Positions 1-6,342 of a stretch of DNA of 7,861 bases are shown one piece after another; position 1 is the stretch's first letter, and every line of letters begins with the position of its first letter. This stretch comes from Lentisphaerota bacterium (GTDB lineage Bacteria; Verrucomicrobiota; Kiritimatiellia; RFP12; JAAYLN01). The stretch lies in NCBI GenBank assembly GCA_012514915.1, contig JAAYZJ010000089.1:1-7861 (forward strand), written 5' to 3'. Below the pieces are notes generated by a model that saw nothing but the letters and a program-made list of their open reading frames with translations, did not search any database and was not told where the DNA came from. Position numbers and translations under genes: made by a program.

Positions 1-1101
1 GTCGTCGGCCCACCAGGCGGCGGCGAGGCTGCCGCCGAGGCTCCACCCCTTGCCGACGTCGATGCGCACCGCGGCTTCCAGACCGGCGCCGAGAATCCAG
101 TCGGAGGTTTCGGCCCGGCTCGAGAAGTCGCCCAGCGGGGAGGGAGGATTCGCGGGGGAGTAGGCCGTGTGCGCCTCGGCATCGAGGCAGACATGGGCCA
201 GCATCAGCTGGGGCGAGAGGCGCACCTGCACCCTTTCCAGGGGCTTGCAGGCGATCCAGGGGCCGAGAGCCAGTTCGCTCTGGCTCATTTCCAGCTCGAC
301 ACGCGAGGCGGCGTTCCAGCTGACCGAACGGCTTGAGTAAGACATGGATTCGGTCCGGCTTTCGGGGATGTTGTGGATGAGCGGGCCGGGGCCGTCGTAG
401 CTGCCGGCGTAGGGCGCGCCGGGCGCGGTGTAGCCGAATGTCTGGTAGCGATCCACGATCTCCCCGGAGCCGCGGGTGACCGTCCGCCGGGCCGTGCCGC
501 GGCGAACTTGAAAGTCGAAATCCTCGTCGCGGTACCAGGTGGCGTTGAAGACCACCCCGATGCTCAACGGACGGGTCGCGCCCCACAGGGTTCGCTCCAC
601 CCCCGCCTGGAGGCCCGTCAGATCGCGATCCTCGCCGGCACTCTGGGGGGCGACCGGCAGCACATCGAGGCGCTCGCTGTACGAGCTTGACCCGTCGGCA
701 TGGAAACTGACCGACGATCCGTCGTTCTGCGCGGTCGAGTCGTAGCCCCAGTACCAGGTGAGTCCGGGCACATCGGTTTCGGGGTCGGCAGTGCCGGCAT
801 CGGTGTAGACAAAGCCGTCGCGGTAGTCCCGGTCGGCATAGGCGTCGGCCGGGCCGACCGCGCCGGCGCCCGCCCCCGGCTCACGGCGCGATAAAAACGA
901 TCCCCGCAGCCCGCGGGAGACGGCCGCGGCGTCGTAGTGGACGCGCAGATCATTGTCCTGCCGCCAGGCCGGCCCGATGCTCACGTTCCAGTCGGCGGCC
1001 ACGTTGACCCGGGGAACCATCAAGACAAAAAGGAGGAGGGCCGCCCCCAGTCGGCTCCCGTTGAAATACCTGGCGTAGAAAAGATCCGGTACGCTTCTCA
1101 T
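1..1101 (-). CDS. Exported protein of unknown function, probable outer-membrane beta-barrel (3' end cut by window)
   Basis: Reading the minus strand from ATG at 1101 gives 367 codons with no stop, running off the left edge, so the C-terminus is missing. The start is supported by AAGAGG seven bases upstream. Residues 1-36 look like a signal peptide: basic residues, a hydrophobic core at about 18-29 (LGAALLLFVLMV), and a plausible cleavage site after VNVAA, leaving DWNVS as the mature start. The rest has no long hydrophobic helix. It shows many short stretches of alternating polar and hydrophobic or aromatic residues (for example DWNVSIGPAWR, LSIGVVFNATWYRD, WSLGGSLAAAWWADD), separated by Gly/Asp/Ser-rich turns. 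That pattern is typical of membrane-spanning beta-strands. I do not recognise a named family and no catalytic motif is visible. It follows the secreted-protein gene by 12 bp, so the two are probably cotranscribed, and its role is likely at the cell envelope. A periplasmic beta-rich protein is the main alternative. Confidence 0.75.
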   Translation of the reverse strand, partial: MRSVPDLFYARYFNGSRLGAALLLFVLMVPRVNVAADWNVSIGPAWRQDNDLRVHYDAAAVSRGLRGSFLSRREPGAGAGAVGPADAYADRDYRDGFVYTDAGTADPETDVPGLTWYWGYDSTAQNDGSSVSFHADGSSSYSERLDVLPVAPQSAGEDRDLTGLQAGVERTLWGATRPLSIGVVFNATWYRDEDFDFQVRRGTARRTVTRGSGEIVDRYQTFGYTAPGAPYAGSYDGPGPLIHNIPESRTESMSYSSRSVSWNAASRVELEMSQSELALGPWIACKPLERVQVRLSPQLMLAHVCLDAEAHTAYSPANPPSPLGDFSSRAETSDWILGAGLEAAVRIDVGKGWSLGGSLAAAWWADD

Positions 1102-1108
1102 GTTTCAA

Positions 1109-1114
1109 CCTCTT
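1109..1114 (-). promoter_or_regulatory. Ribosome binding site of the beta-barrel gene
   Basis: On the minus strand AAGAGG lies seven bases before ATG at 1101. It touches the TGA stop of the upstream gene (1114-1116), so a terminating ribosome sits on the next initiation site and the two genes may be translationally coupled. It confirms a start that would otherwise rest only on an open, edge-truncated frame. Confidence 0.6.
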
Positions 1115-1932
1115 CAGGGCTCGGCGATGCGCAGGCGGTAGAAGCCGGGTTGCGGCGCAATCGGCGGCGCTTCCAGCACGACGCCATTGACGGGTTCGGC
1201 CAGCCGACGTGCCGCCCGGTCGGGGGGCGTGCTGGTCCAGACGCACCGCCAGTCGGTAGACGGCCCGGCCGCGGGACGCCAATCCAGATAGACATCGCGG
1301 TTGGTCGCGCCCAGCCAGGCGATCGACAATCCCTGGTCCGCCGGCGTCACACGCCAGGCGGTCACCTGGAAGCGGGATTGGGCGTCGCGCGGATCGGTCT
1401 GGGCCACGTACTCGGCGTAGTTGCTGAACCCGTCGGCGTCGGGATCCGCTTCGGGATCGGTGCCGGGGGAAAGTCCCATGGCGGTGGCCCATTCCGCGAA
1501 TGGATCGACCACGGCGGGCGCCGACTCGCCGGCGATCGGGGCCGAGGCCGGAGTCGTATCGAAGAGCGTCCGCCAGGTTCCGGCCACCATGACCGGGACC
1601 GGATCGGACACCGGAACCAGCCAGTAGGTCAACGAACCCCGTGCCGAACCGGCCGCCAGCAGGCCGATCGCGAAACTCACGGAACCCGCCAGTTCGCGCA
1701 CCGCGACATCCGCGCCACCGCAGCGGTAGCCGTCGAGTCGCCAGCCGGCGGGAACGCGTTCCTCCAGGATCAGACAGGCGGAGGGCACCTGGTCAAAAGC
1801 CCACGAGAGCTCGACGGCCACGCGGCTCCCGCCATCCATAACGATGGCACGGGTCAAACCCGCCGAGCCGGCAAGAGGCAAGCACAGCGCGGCCAGAGCC
1901 GCAACCAACCAACACCGTTTCAGCCAGTTCAT
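1114..1932 (-). CDS. Secreted protein with calcium-loop (TSP3-like) segment
   Basis: A 272-residue protein if started at ATG 1932. An in-frame ATG at 1968 would add 12 residues, but only the 1932 start has a strong Shine-Dalgarno site and puts the signal peptide at the very N-terminus. Residues 1-24 are a signal peptide: NWLKR, a hydrophobic core, then LAGSA before the cut. Residues about 28-120 look like a beta-sandwich with the pattern EERVPAGW...GSLTYWLVPV, which I recall from surface proteins of PVC bacteria. Residues 159-168 (DPEADPDADG) are a DxDxDG calcium-binding loop followed by FSNYAEYVAQTDPRD, the usual sequel in bacterial thrombospondin type 3-like segments. The last 85 residues form a beta-rich domain ending FYRLRI. 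No catalytic residues are recognisable. It is the first gene of a two-gene unit with the beta-barrel candidate. A cell-surface structural or anchoring role is inferred, not shown. Confidence 0.85.
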   Translation of the reverse strand: MNWLKRCWLVAALAALCLPLAGSAGLTRAIVMDGGSRVAVELSWAFDQVPSACLILEERVPAGWRLDGYRCGGADVAVRELAGSVSFAIGLLAAGSARGSLTYWLVPVSDPVPVMVAGTWRTLFDTTPASAPIAGESAPAVVDPFAEWATAMGLSPGTDPEADPDADGFSNYAEYVAQTDPRDAQSRFQVTAWRVTPADQGLSIAWLGATNRDVYLDWRPAAGPSTDWRCVWTSTPPDRAARRLAEPVNGVVLEAPPIAPQPGFYRLRIAEP

Positions 1933-1939
1933 ACCGATT

Positions 1940-1945
1940 CTCCTT
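1940..1945 (-). promoter_or_regulatory. Ribosome binding site that fixes the start at 1932
   Basis: AAGGAG on the minus strand lies seven bases before ATG 1932, a near-ideal Shine-Dalgarno site and spacing. It decides in favour of the internal methionine over the in-frame ATG at 1968, which has no comparable site. Confidence 0.7.
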
Positions 1946-1946
1946 C

Positions 1947-1966
1947 GGACAAAGGAAAAGTTGTCC
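1947..1966 (-). promoter_or_regulatory. Inverted repeat next to the ribosome binding site
   Basis: GGACAA and TTGTCC form a perfect 6-bp inverted repeat around an 8-base centre. It ends one base from the Shine-Dalgarno site of the secreted-protein gene. It could be an operator or a 5'-UTR hairpin limiting ribosome access. The stem is short, so chance is possible. Confidence 0.3.
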
Positions 1967-2019
1967 ACTGTTCGGCTTCGACTCCAGATACTCGAGGTGC
2001 GGCGGCCTCATTCCTCAAC

Positions 2020-2059
2020 GGCATCCATAAAACCTCAAAGGCATCCATCCTGCCTCACC
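2020..2059. repeat. 20-bp tandem direct repeat, two copies
   Basis: GGCATCCAT occurs at 2020-2028 and again at 2040-2048. The following bases also match in part (CCTCA in both copies at the same offset), giving two adjacent 20-bp units. It lies upstream of the leftward exported-protein genes, so it could be a paired binding site, with two units about two helical turns apart. Function is unknown. Confidence 0.45.
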
Positions 2060-2122
2060 ACCGCGCGGTCATGTTCAGTGCCCGGAACAAAACGAGCACA
2101 TGATCGTTGAGATTTTACGAGG

Positions 2123-2240
2123 TGCTGACGAAACCGTCAATGACTGAATCTGTAACTATAATGCTGACCTTGGATATAGGGAATACTGAACATAGCATAA
2201 GTGTAATGCTGACCTTGGGTAAGCGGATTGCTGACCTTGG
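2123..2240 (+). repeat. Phased direct-repeat array (TGCTGACCTTGG unit)
   Basis: Three exact copies of TGCTGACCTTGG lie at 2162-2173, 2207-2218 and 2229-2240. A degenerate copy (8 of 12 bases) sits in the gap at 2184-2195, giving start-to-start spacings of 22, 23 and 22 bp. The first two exact copies share three more bases upstream (TAA). Upstream, the shared CTGA core recurs at 2144 and 2125 (the latter within TGCTGACG), continuing the array at 20 and 19 bp. All copies point the same way and are about two helical turns apart, so they face the same side of the DNA. This suits an array of protein-binding sites: regulatory boxes, iterons, or the multiple terminal repeats found at ends of IS21-family elements. 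No transposase or replication gene is in the window to decide between them. Confidence 0.7.
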
Positions 2241-2373
2241 GGCCGGCCGCCAGCAGCCTGCCGGCGCAGAAAAGCAAGCCAACCCAGGTGTTTGATAGCG
2301 CAACCTTAAAACGACGCCGACGCCGATGGGTTCATCTTCATATTTGGAAATGCTGGTGACCGTGGGCGGTGAC

Positions 2374-2403
2374 TTGCGCGACACGCGGGGTGACTGCTAG
2401 AAT
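2374..2403 (+). promoter_or_regulatory. Predicted extended -10 promoter of the glycosyltransferase
   Basis: TGCTAGAAT at 2395-2403 combines a TG extension with a -10 hexamer (TAGAAT) that differs from TATAAT at one position. A weak -35 (TTGCGC, 2374-2379) lies 18 bp upstream. Transcription would begin near 2409-2411, only about four to six bases before ATG 2415, predicting a leaderless or nearly leaderless mRNA. Confidence 0.45.
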
Positions 2404-2414
2404 GCGCCTGTGCA

Positions 2415-3608
2415 ATGGATGCTAGTTCACTCCTGTGGATTCTGAATGGCTGCGGCATGGAGGCCGGTTCCATTACCGGCGGTCCGGTCCGCTTCCATGA
2501 GATTTCACGCCGCTGGACGGTCCGCGGGGAGGTCGACCAACTGGTCATGACGACCGCCGGCGGCGAGGGCATGCTGCGCCGCATGGGCTGCACGCTGCCG
2601 ATGATCCGCGTGCCGGCGGCGCTGATCGCCAGCCGCGAGTGGTTCCGGCTGCAGCGCTTCTGGTCCTACTGCCTCTCGGCGCTCGGCGGCCAACACGTGG
2701 CACGCCGCCTGCCGCCCTGCGGGACAATCATCACCGTCAGCGACTACTTCTGCGACATCGTGCCCGCCTGCCGCCTCAAGCGCCTGCAGCCCGGCTGCCG
2801 CTGGATCGCCTGGATCCACCACCGCGAGCTCCCGCCCGGTGAACGCCCCGGCAACCCGCTGGTCAACCACGTCACCTGGCGGATGCAGGAGTGGAGCCTG
2901 CGCCGCATCGCGGCGCGGGCCGATGCCGCCTGGATCTACGACACCGAGGCCGGCGACCAGGTGCGCGGGCGGCTGCTGGCGCTCGGCATGCCGGCGTCGC
3001 GGATCCGGACGATGCGCTGCGGCGTCAACCTCGGCGACATCCGCCGGGCGCCCGCCGGCGGACCGAATGTCGACGCGGTCATGATCGGCGTGCGGCCCAA
3101 CAAGGGGCTGCACGACATCCTGCCGGTCTGGGAGGAACTGCAACGGCGCCGCCCCGGGACAACCCTGCGCCTGATGGGTGGCATGAGCGGCGAGGGCCCA
3201 CTGCTGGAGGAGATTGTGCGGCGCGGCTGGCAGCGGCAGATCGAGGTCTTCAGGCCCCCGCGGGGTTTCCTGCCCCAGCCCGAGTACTACGCGATGATCA
3301 AGCGCGCGCGCCTGCTCTTCGCGCCGAGCCACGAGGAGGGCTGGGGCATGGCCGTGGCCGAGGCCATGGCGGCCGGCGTGCCGGTCGTGGCCTACGACCT
3401 GCCCGTCTACCGGCGCATCTACGGGGAGGCGTTCGAGGCGGTGCCGTGCTTCGATACGGCGCGCTTCGCCGCCGCGCTGCAGGGTCTGCTGGACAGTCCG
3501 GCCCGTGCCGCCCGCTTCCGCGATGCCGGCCTGCGCCAGGCCGCGGGGCTCGACTGGGACACGCTGGCCGACGAGGACTGGGAGGCGCTTTCTTATTTTA
3601 GCTTGTAA
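2415..3608 (+). CDS. GT4-type (GT-B fold) glycosyltransferase
   Basis: A 397-residue protein, a usual size for the family. It would transfer a sugar from a nucleotide-sugar donor to an acceptor that cannot be read from sequence, probably in the cytoplasm or at the inner face of the membrane during surface polysaccharide or glycolipid assembly. The N-terminal half starts with a beta-strand (LLWILNGCG, residues 6-14) and a GSITGGP loop (18-24), the expected first strand and acceptor-side loop of a GT-B fold. The C-terminal half has the family signature: MRCGVN (200-205), IGVRPNKGLHDI (224-235, with a probable phosphate-contacting K230), and the EX7E motif E308/E316 within HEEGWGMAVAEAMAAGVPVV. 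ATG 2415 is kept because later ATGs would remove the first strand. No Shine-Dalgarno site precedes it, consistent with the promoter lying directly upstream. The last residues (LSYFSL) are encoded by AT-rich DNA unlike the rest and may be a recent tail. It has no glycan-pathway neighbours in the window. Confidence 0.9.
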   Translation: MDASSLLWILNGCGMEAGSITGGPVRFHEISRRWTVRGEVDQLVMTTAGGEGMLRRMGCTLPMIRVPAALIASREWFRLQRFWSYCLSALGGQHVARRLPPCGTIITVSDYFCDIVPACRLKRLQPGCRWIAWIHHRELPPGERPGNPLVNHVTWRMQEWSLRRIAARADAAWIYDTEAGDQVRGRLLALGMPASRIRTMRCGVNLGDIRRAPAGGPNVDAVMIGVRPNKGLHDILPVWEELQRRRPGTTLRLMGGMSGEGPLLEEIVRRGWQRQIEVFRPPRGFLPQPEYYAMIKRARLLFAPSHEEGWGMAVAEAMAAGVPVVAYDLPVYRRIYGEAFEAVPCFDTARFAAALQGLLDSPARAARFRDAGLRQAAGLDWDTLADEDWEALSYFSL

Positions 3609-3695
3609 ACCCTGCGATTCAGACAGTGGGGGCGCTGACGGGCAGCAGGAGGTGACCGGCGGGGGTCTGGGAGAGGAGGTGGCTGCATTTTGGGC

Positions 3696-3724
3696 AAAAA
3701 AAACCCCGCCTGGTCGTATGGGCG
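3696..3724 (-). terminator. Possible rho-independent terminator for pheT
   Basis: Read on the minus strand, CGCC and GGCG can pair around a 10-base loop. They are followed by GGG and a run of eight T residues, about 200 bp beyond the pheT stop. The T-run after a GC block is typical, but the stem is only 4 bp, so the call is weak. Confidence 0.3.
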
Positions 3725-3777
3725 AAAAATTCTGGACCCGATTCTCAAGGTGGGCGCCCCGGCGGCGTTTCGCAATC

Positions 3778-3794
3778 CCCGTTCAAGGAACGGG
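3778..3794 (+). terminator. Hairpin downstream of the glycosyltransferase gene, possible terminator
   Basis: CCCGTTC and GAACGGG form a perfect 7-bp stem with a 3-base loop, followed by TCTTCGTTT rather than a clean T-run. It may stop rightward transcription before it enters pheT, or be a structured 3' end. Confidence 0.3.
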
Positions 3795-3927
3795 TCTTCG
3801 TTTCGCACCGCGTTATGGCTCCCTGGAAGACATGTAGGTCAGAAATGTAGGCCAGTTCGCGATTCAGGCAGGGTCACGTTCTGCTCACGTTCCAGGCGGT
3901 GCAAGCGCCCGGAATCCAGTTTTCAGT

Positions 3928-6342
3928 TCAGCCTTCGCGCACCTCGGCGCCGAGGGTCTCCTTGACCGCCTTCATGATCTTCTGGCAGGCCGCGTTGACC
4001 TCGTCGTCGGTAAGCGTGCGCTCGGCCGACCGGAACTCCAGCGTGTAGGCGAGGCTTCGCCGCTCACCTTTGGATTCCTTGGGGACAAATATATCAAATA
4101 GGCGGATGTCGGTCAATTCGTCTGGAGCGGCCGCGCGGATGGCCGCCACGATGCCGCCCTGCGTCAGGTTCGCCGGCGCCAGCAGGGCCAGGTCGCGGCG
4201 CACGCCGGGATAGGCGGGCACGGGCTTGAGCGCCACCCGCTCACCGAAGCGGGCCAGGAGCGGCGCCAGCCGCAGCTCGCCCACGGCCATCGGCACATGC
4301 ATGCGCCAGGCGTGGCGCATCGCGCCGCGGACCAGCCCGAGCCGCCCGATCGTCCCGCCCGCCAGCGCGACGGAGACACCCCAGCCCGGCTCGAAGGCGG
4401 GATGCTCCGCGGACGCGAAGACGGGCTCGCCGGCATGCAGCCGCCGGCAGAGCGACTCGACGATGCCCTTGAGCCACAGCAGGGCCTCCTCGTTGTCCAC
4501 GGTGCGGCGCCGGTCGAGCGAGCCGCGCCCGAAGGGGCCGCCGAGGCCGATCGAGAGGCGCGCCTCCTCCGCCGGGGCGCCTCCGGCCCCGAGCGCGAAG
4601 ACGCGGCCGATCTCGAAGAGGGCCGGGGCCTCCACCTGCCGCGCGAAGTTGCGCCCGAGCGACTGCACCAGCTGCGGCAGGAGCGAGTCGCGCATGATCC
4701 CGTAGTCGGCGCTGACCGGATTCGGCAGCACGAGGCGGCGATCCCGGTCGGTGGCGTCGAAGGCGTCCAGCTCGCCGGCGGAGAGGAAGCTGTAGTGCAT
4801 CGCCTCCGAGAGTCCGAAGCCGAGCAGCGTCTGGCGGCAGAGCGCGACGGCCCGCACGGGCGCATCGTCCACCCCGGGCACGGCCAGCGCCAGGGGCGTC
4901 AGGTCGGGAAGCTGGTCGAGACCGTGCAGGCGGGCGATCTCCTCGATCAGGTCGGCCTCGCACTCGAGGTCGAGACGCCAGGAGGGGATGGCGAAGGTCG
5001 CGGTCTCCGCGTCCGTGTCCGCCGGCCGCAGCCCGAGCGCAACCAGATGCTCCGTCATGGTCTCCGGTGCCAGTGGCAGGCCGATGACCTCCCGCGCGCG
5101 CCGGAAGCGCAGCGTGACCGGCGCCTGGGGCGGCGGCCGGTGGTCGGCGTCGATGACCCCCGGGGCGACGCGCGCGCCGCCATGCCGGGCCAGCAGCGAG
5201 ACGGCGCGGCGGCTGGCCCAGTCGGCCAGATCGGGATCGACGCCGCGCTCGAAGCGGTGGGACGACTCGGACCGCAGCGCGAGGGCCGTGGCCGTCGTCT
5301 TGATGGAGGGCGCGGCGAAGAGGGCGCTCTCGACCAGCACGGTGGTGGTGCCGGGAGCGATTTCGCTGCCGGCACCGCCCATGACGCCGGCGACGGCGAC
5401 CGGCTCGCGCGCGTCGGCAATGACCAGCATTGCCGCGTCCAGCGCGCGGTCGACGCCGTCCAGCGTGCGGATGCGCTCGCCCGCGCGGGCCTGCCGGACG
5501 ATGATCGTGCGGTCGGCGAGGCGCGTGTGGTCGAAGGCGTGCAGGGGCTGGCCGCATTCGAGCATCACGTAGTTGGTCACGTCGACGATCAGGCCCAGCG
5601 GGCGGATGCCGCACTGTTCGAGGCGGCGTTGCATCCAGTCCGGCGAGGGCCCGTCCTGCACCTGCGTCAGTACGCGGGCGGTGTAGCGCGGGCAGAGGGC
5701 CGGGGCCTCGACGCGCACGGCGGCGAGCCGCTCCACCGGCTCGCCGGCGGTCTCGAACGCAACGTCGGGGCGCCTGAGCGGCCGCCCGAGCAGGGCCGCG
5801 AACTCGCGGGCCAGGCCAATGATGGAGAGGCAGTCGGGGCGGTTCCAGGTGATTTCCAGGTCGAGCACCGTCTCGGGCGGCGGCAGCACCGTTTGCAGCG
5901 GCGTGCCGGGCGCGAGCGACGCGTCGAGCACCATGATGCCGGAATGGTCGTCCGAGAGCTTGAGCTCGCGTGCCGAGCAGAGCATGCCGCGCGAAACGGC
6001 GCCCCGCAGCTTGGCGGCCTTGATCGCGAAACCACCCTCGGGAATCACGGCGCCGATCTTCGCCAGGGCCACCTTGATGCCGGCGCGGCAGTTCGGCGCG
6101 CCGCAGACGACCGGCAGCGTCTCCGCGCCGTCGCTCACGGTGCAGACATGCAGGTGGTCCGAGTTGGGGTGGGGCTCGCAGGTGAGAACCTCGCCGACGA
6201 CGAAATGGTCGTCCAGCGCGGTTCCGACCTGCTCGATCCCCTCGACCTCGACCCCCGCGAACGTCAGCTTGTCGGCCAGTTCCTTGACCGGAACGTCCGC
6301 GACGTCGACATACTCGTTCAGCCAACTGATCGGTACTTTCAT
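3928..6342 (-). CDS. pheT: Phenylalanine--tRNA ligase beta subunit
   Basis: An 804-residue protein, full length for the bacterial beta chain. With PheS it forms the alpha2-beta2 enzyme that charges tRNA-Phe with phenylalanine in the cytoplasm; beta binds tRNA and edits mischarged tyrosine. The domains appear in the expected order: N-terminal MKVPISWLNEYVD; an EMAP-like tRNA-binding domain at about 40-150 (HPNSDHLHVC, 58-67; GAPNCRAGIKVALA, 81-94); the B3/B4 editing region at about 215-390 (VTNYVMLECGQPLHAFD, 255-271; SHRFERGVDP, 361-370); B5 at about 405-480; a catalytic-like module; and the C-terminal FDX-ACB anticodon-binding domain from about 710 (YPGVRRDLAL; FRSAERTLTDDEVN). No key region is missing. 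pheS is not adjacent: the gene directly upstream is a DNA methyltransferase whose TGA overlaps this ATG. No good Shine-Dalgarno site is visible, so translation may depend on coupling to that gene, and I see no clear promoter just upstream. GC is very high. Confidence 0.97.
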   Translation of the reverse strand: MKVPISWLNEYVDVADVPVKELADKLTFAGVEVEGIEQVGTALDDHFVVGEVLTCEPHPNSDHLHVCTVSDGAETLPVVCGAPNCRAGIKVALAKIGAVIPEGGFAIKAAKLRGAVSRGMLCSARELKLSDDHSGIMVLDASLAPGTPLQTVLPPPETVLDLEITWNRPDCLSIIGLAREFAALLGRPLRRPDVAFETAGEPVERLAAVRVEAPALCPRYTARVLTQVQDGPSPDWMQRRLEQCGIRPLGLIVDVTNYVMLECGQPLHAFDHTRLADRTIIVRQARAGERIRTLDGVDRALDAAMLVIADAREPVAVAGVMGGAGSEIAPGTTTVLVESALFAAPSIKTTATALALRSESSHRFERGVDPDLADWASRRAVSLLARHGGARVAPGVIDADHRPPPQAPVTLRFRRAREVIGLPLAPETMTEHLVALGLRPADTDAETATFAIPSWRLDLECEADLIEEIARLHGLDQLPDLTPLALAVPGVDDAPVRAVALCRQTLLGFGLSEAMHYSFLSAGELDAFDATDRDRRLVLPNPVSADYGIMRDSLLPQLVQSLGRNFARQVEAPALFEIGRVFALGAGGAPAEEARLSIGLGGPFGRGSLDRRRTVDNEEALLWLKGIVESLCRRLHAGEPVFASAEHPAFEPGWGVSVALAGGTIGRLGLVRGAMRHAWRMHVPMAVGELRLAPLLARFGERVALKPVPAYPGVRRDLALLAPANLTQGGIVAAIRAAAPDELTDIRLFDIFVPKESKGERRSLAYTLEFRSAERTLTDDEVNAACQKIMKAVKETLGAEVREG

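Larger units (their letters stand above)
1933..2414. other. Divergent intergenic region, lower GC than flanks
   Basis: About 480 bp separate the start of the leftward exported-protein pair from the start of the rightward glycosyltransferase, and no convincing coding sequence lies inside. It holds an inverted repeat (1947-1966), a 20-bp tandem repeat (2020-2059), a phased repeat array (2123-2240), three GGTGAC words (2355-2394) and an extended -10 promoter (2374-2403). The stretch from about 2100 to 2220 is much richer in A and T than either flanking gene, suggesting a regulatory or foreign segment. I did not find a convincing promoter for the leftward genes. Confidence 0.6.
3609..3927. other. 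Convergent intergenic region with hairpins and short repeats
   Basis: About 320 bp lie between the converging stops of the glycosyltransferase and pheT. No credible gene is present. It contains an A8 tract beside GC blocks (3696-3724), a perfect 7-bp hairpin (3778-3794), two copies of ATGTAGGYCAG 13 bp apart (3832 and 3845), and two copies of TCACGTTC 11 bp apart (3874 and 3885). A longer similarity, GCGATTCAGRCAGKG, is found at 3614-3628 and 3859-3873, near both ends of the region. Confidence 0.55.

Noticed and set aside
937..2103. 388-codon plus-strand open frame
   Set aside because: It lies opposite the two exported-protein genes. Its translation is Arg/Gly/His-rich with no fold-like pattern, while the minus strand has signal peptides, ribosome binding sites and a recognisable calcium-loop segment.
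2123..2240. CRISPR array
   Set aside because: The unit is about 12 bp with a period of about 22 bp, too short for CRISPR repeats and spacers, and there are no cas genes in the window.
2107..2384. Small open frames across the repeat array on both strands (62 and 89 codons)
   Set aside because: Their repeated peptide segments (MLTL; PKVSI/SKVSI) simply mirror the DNA repeats, they lack ribosome binding sites, and they do not resemble a known small protein.
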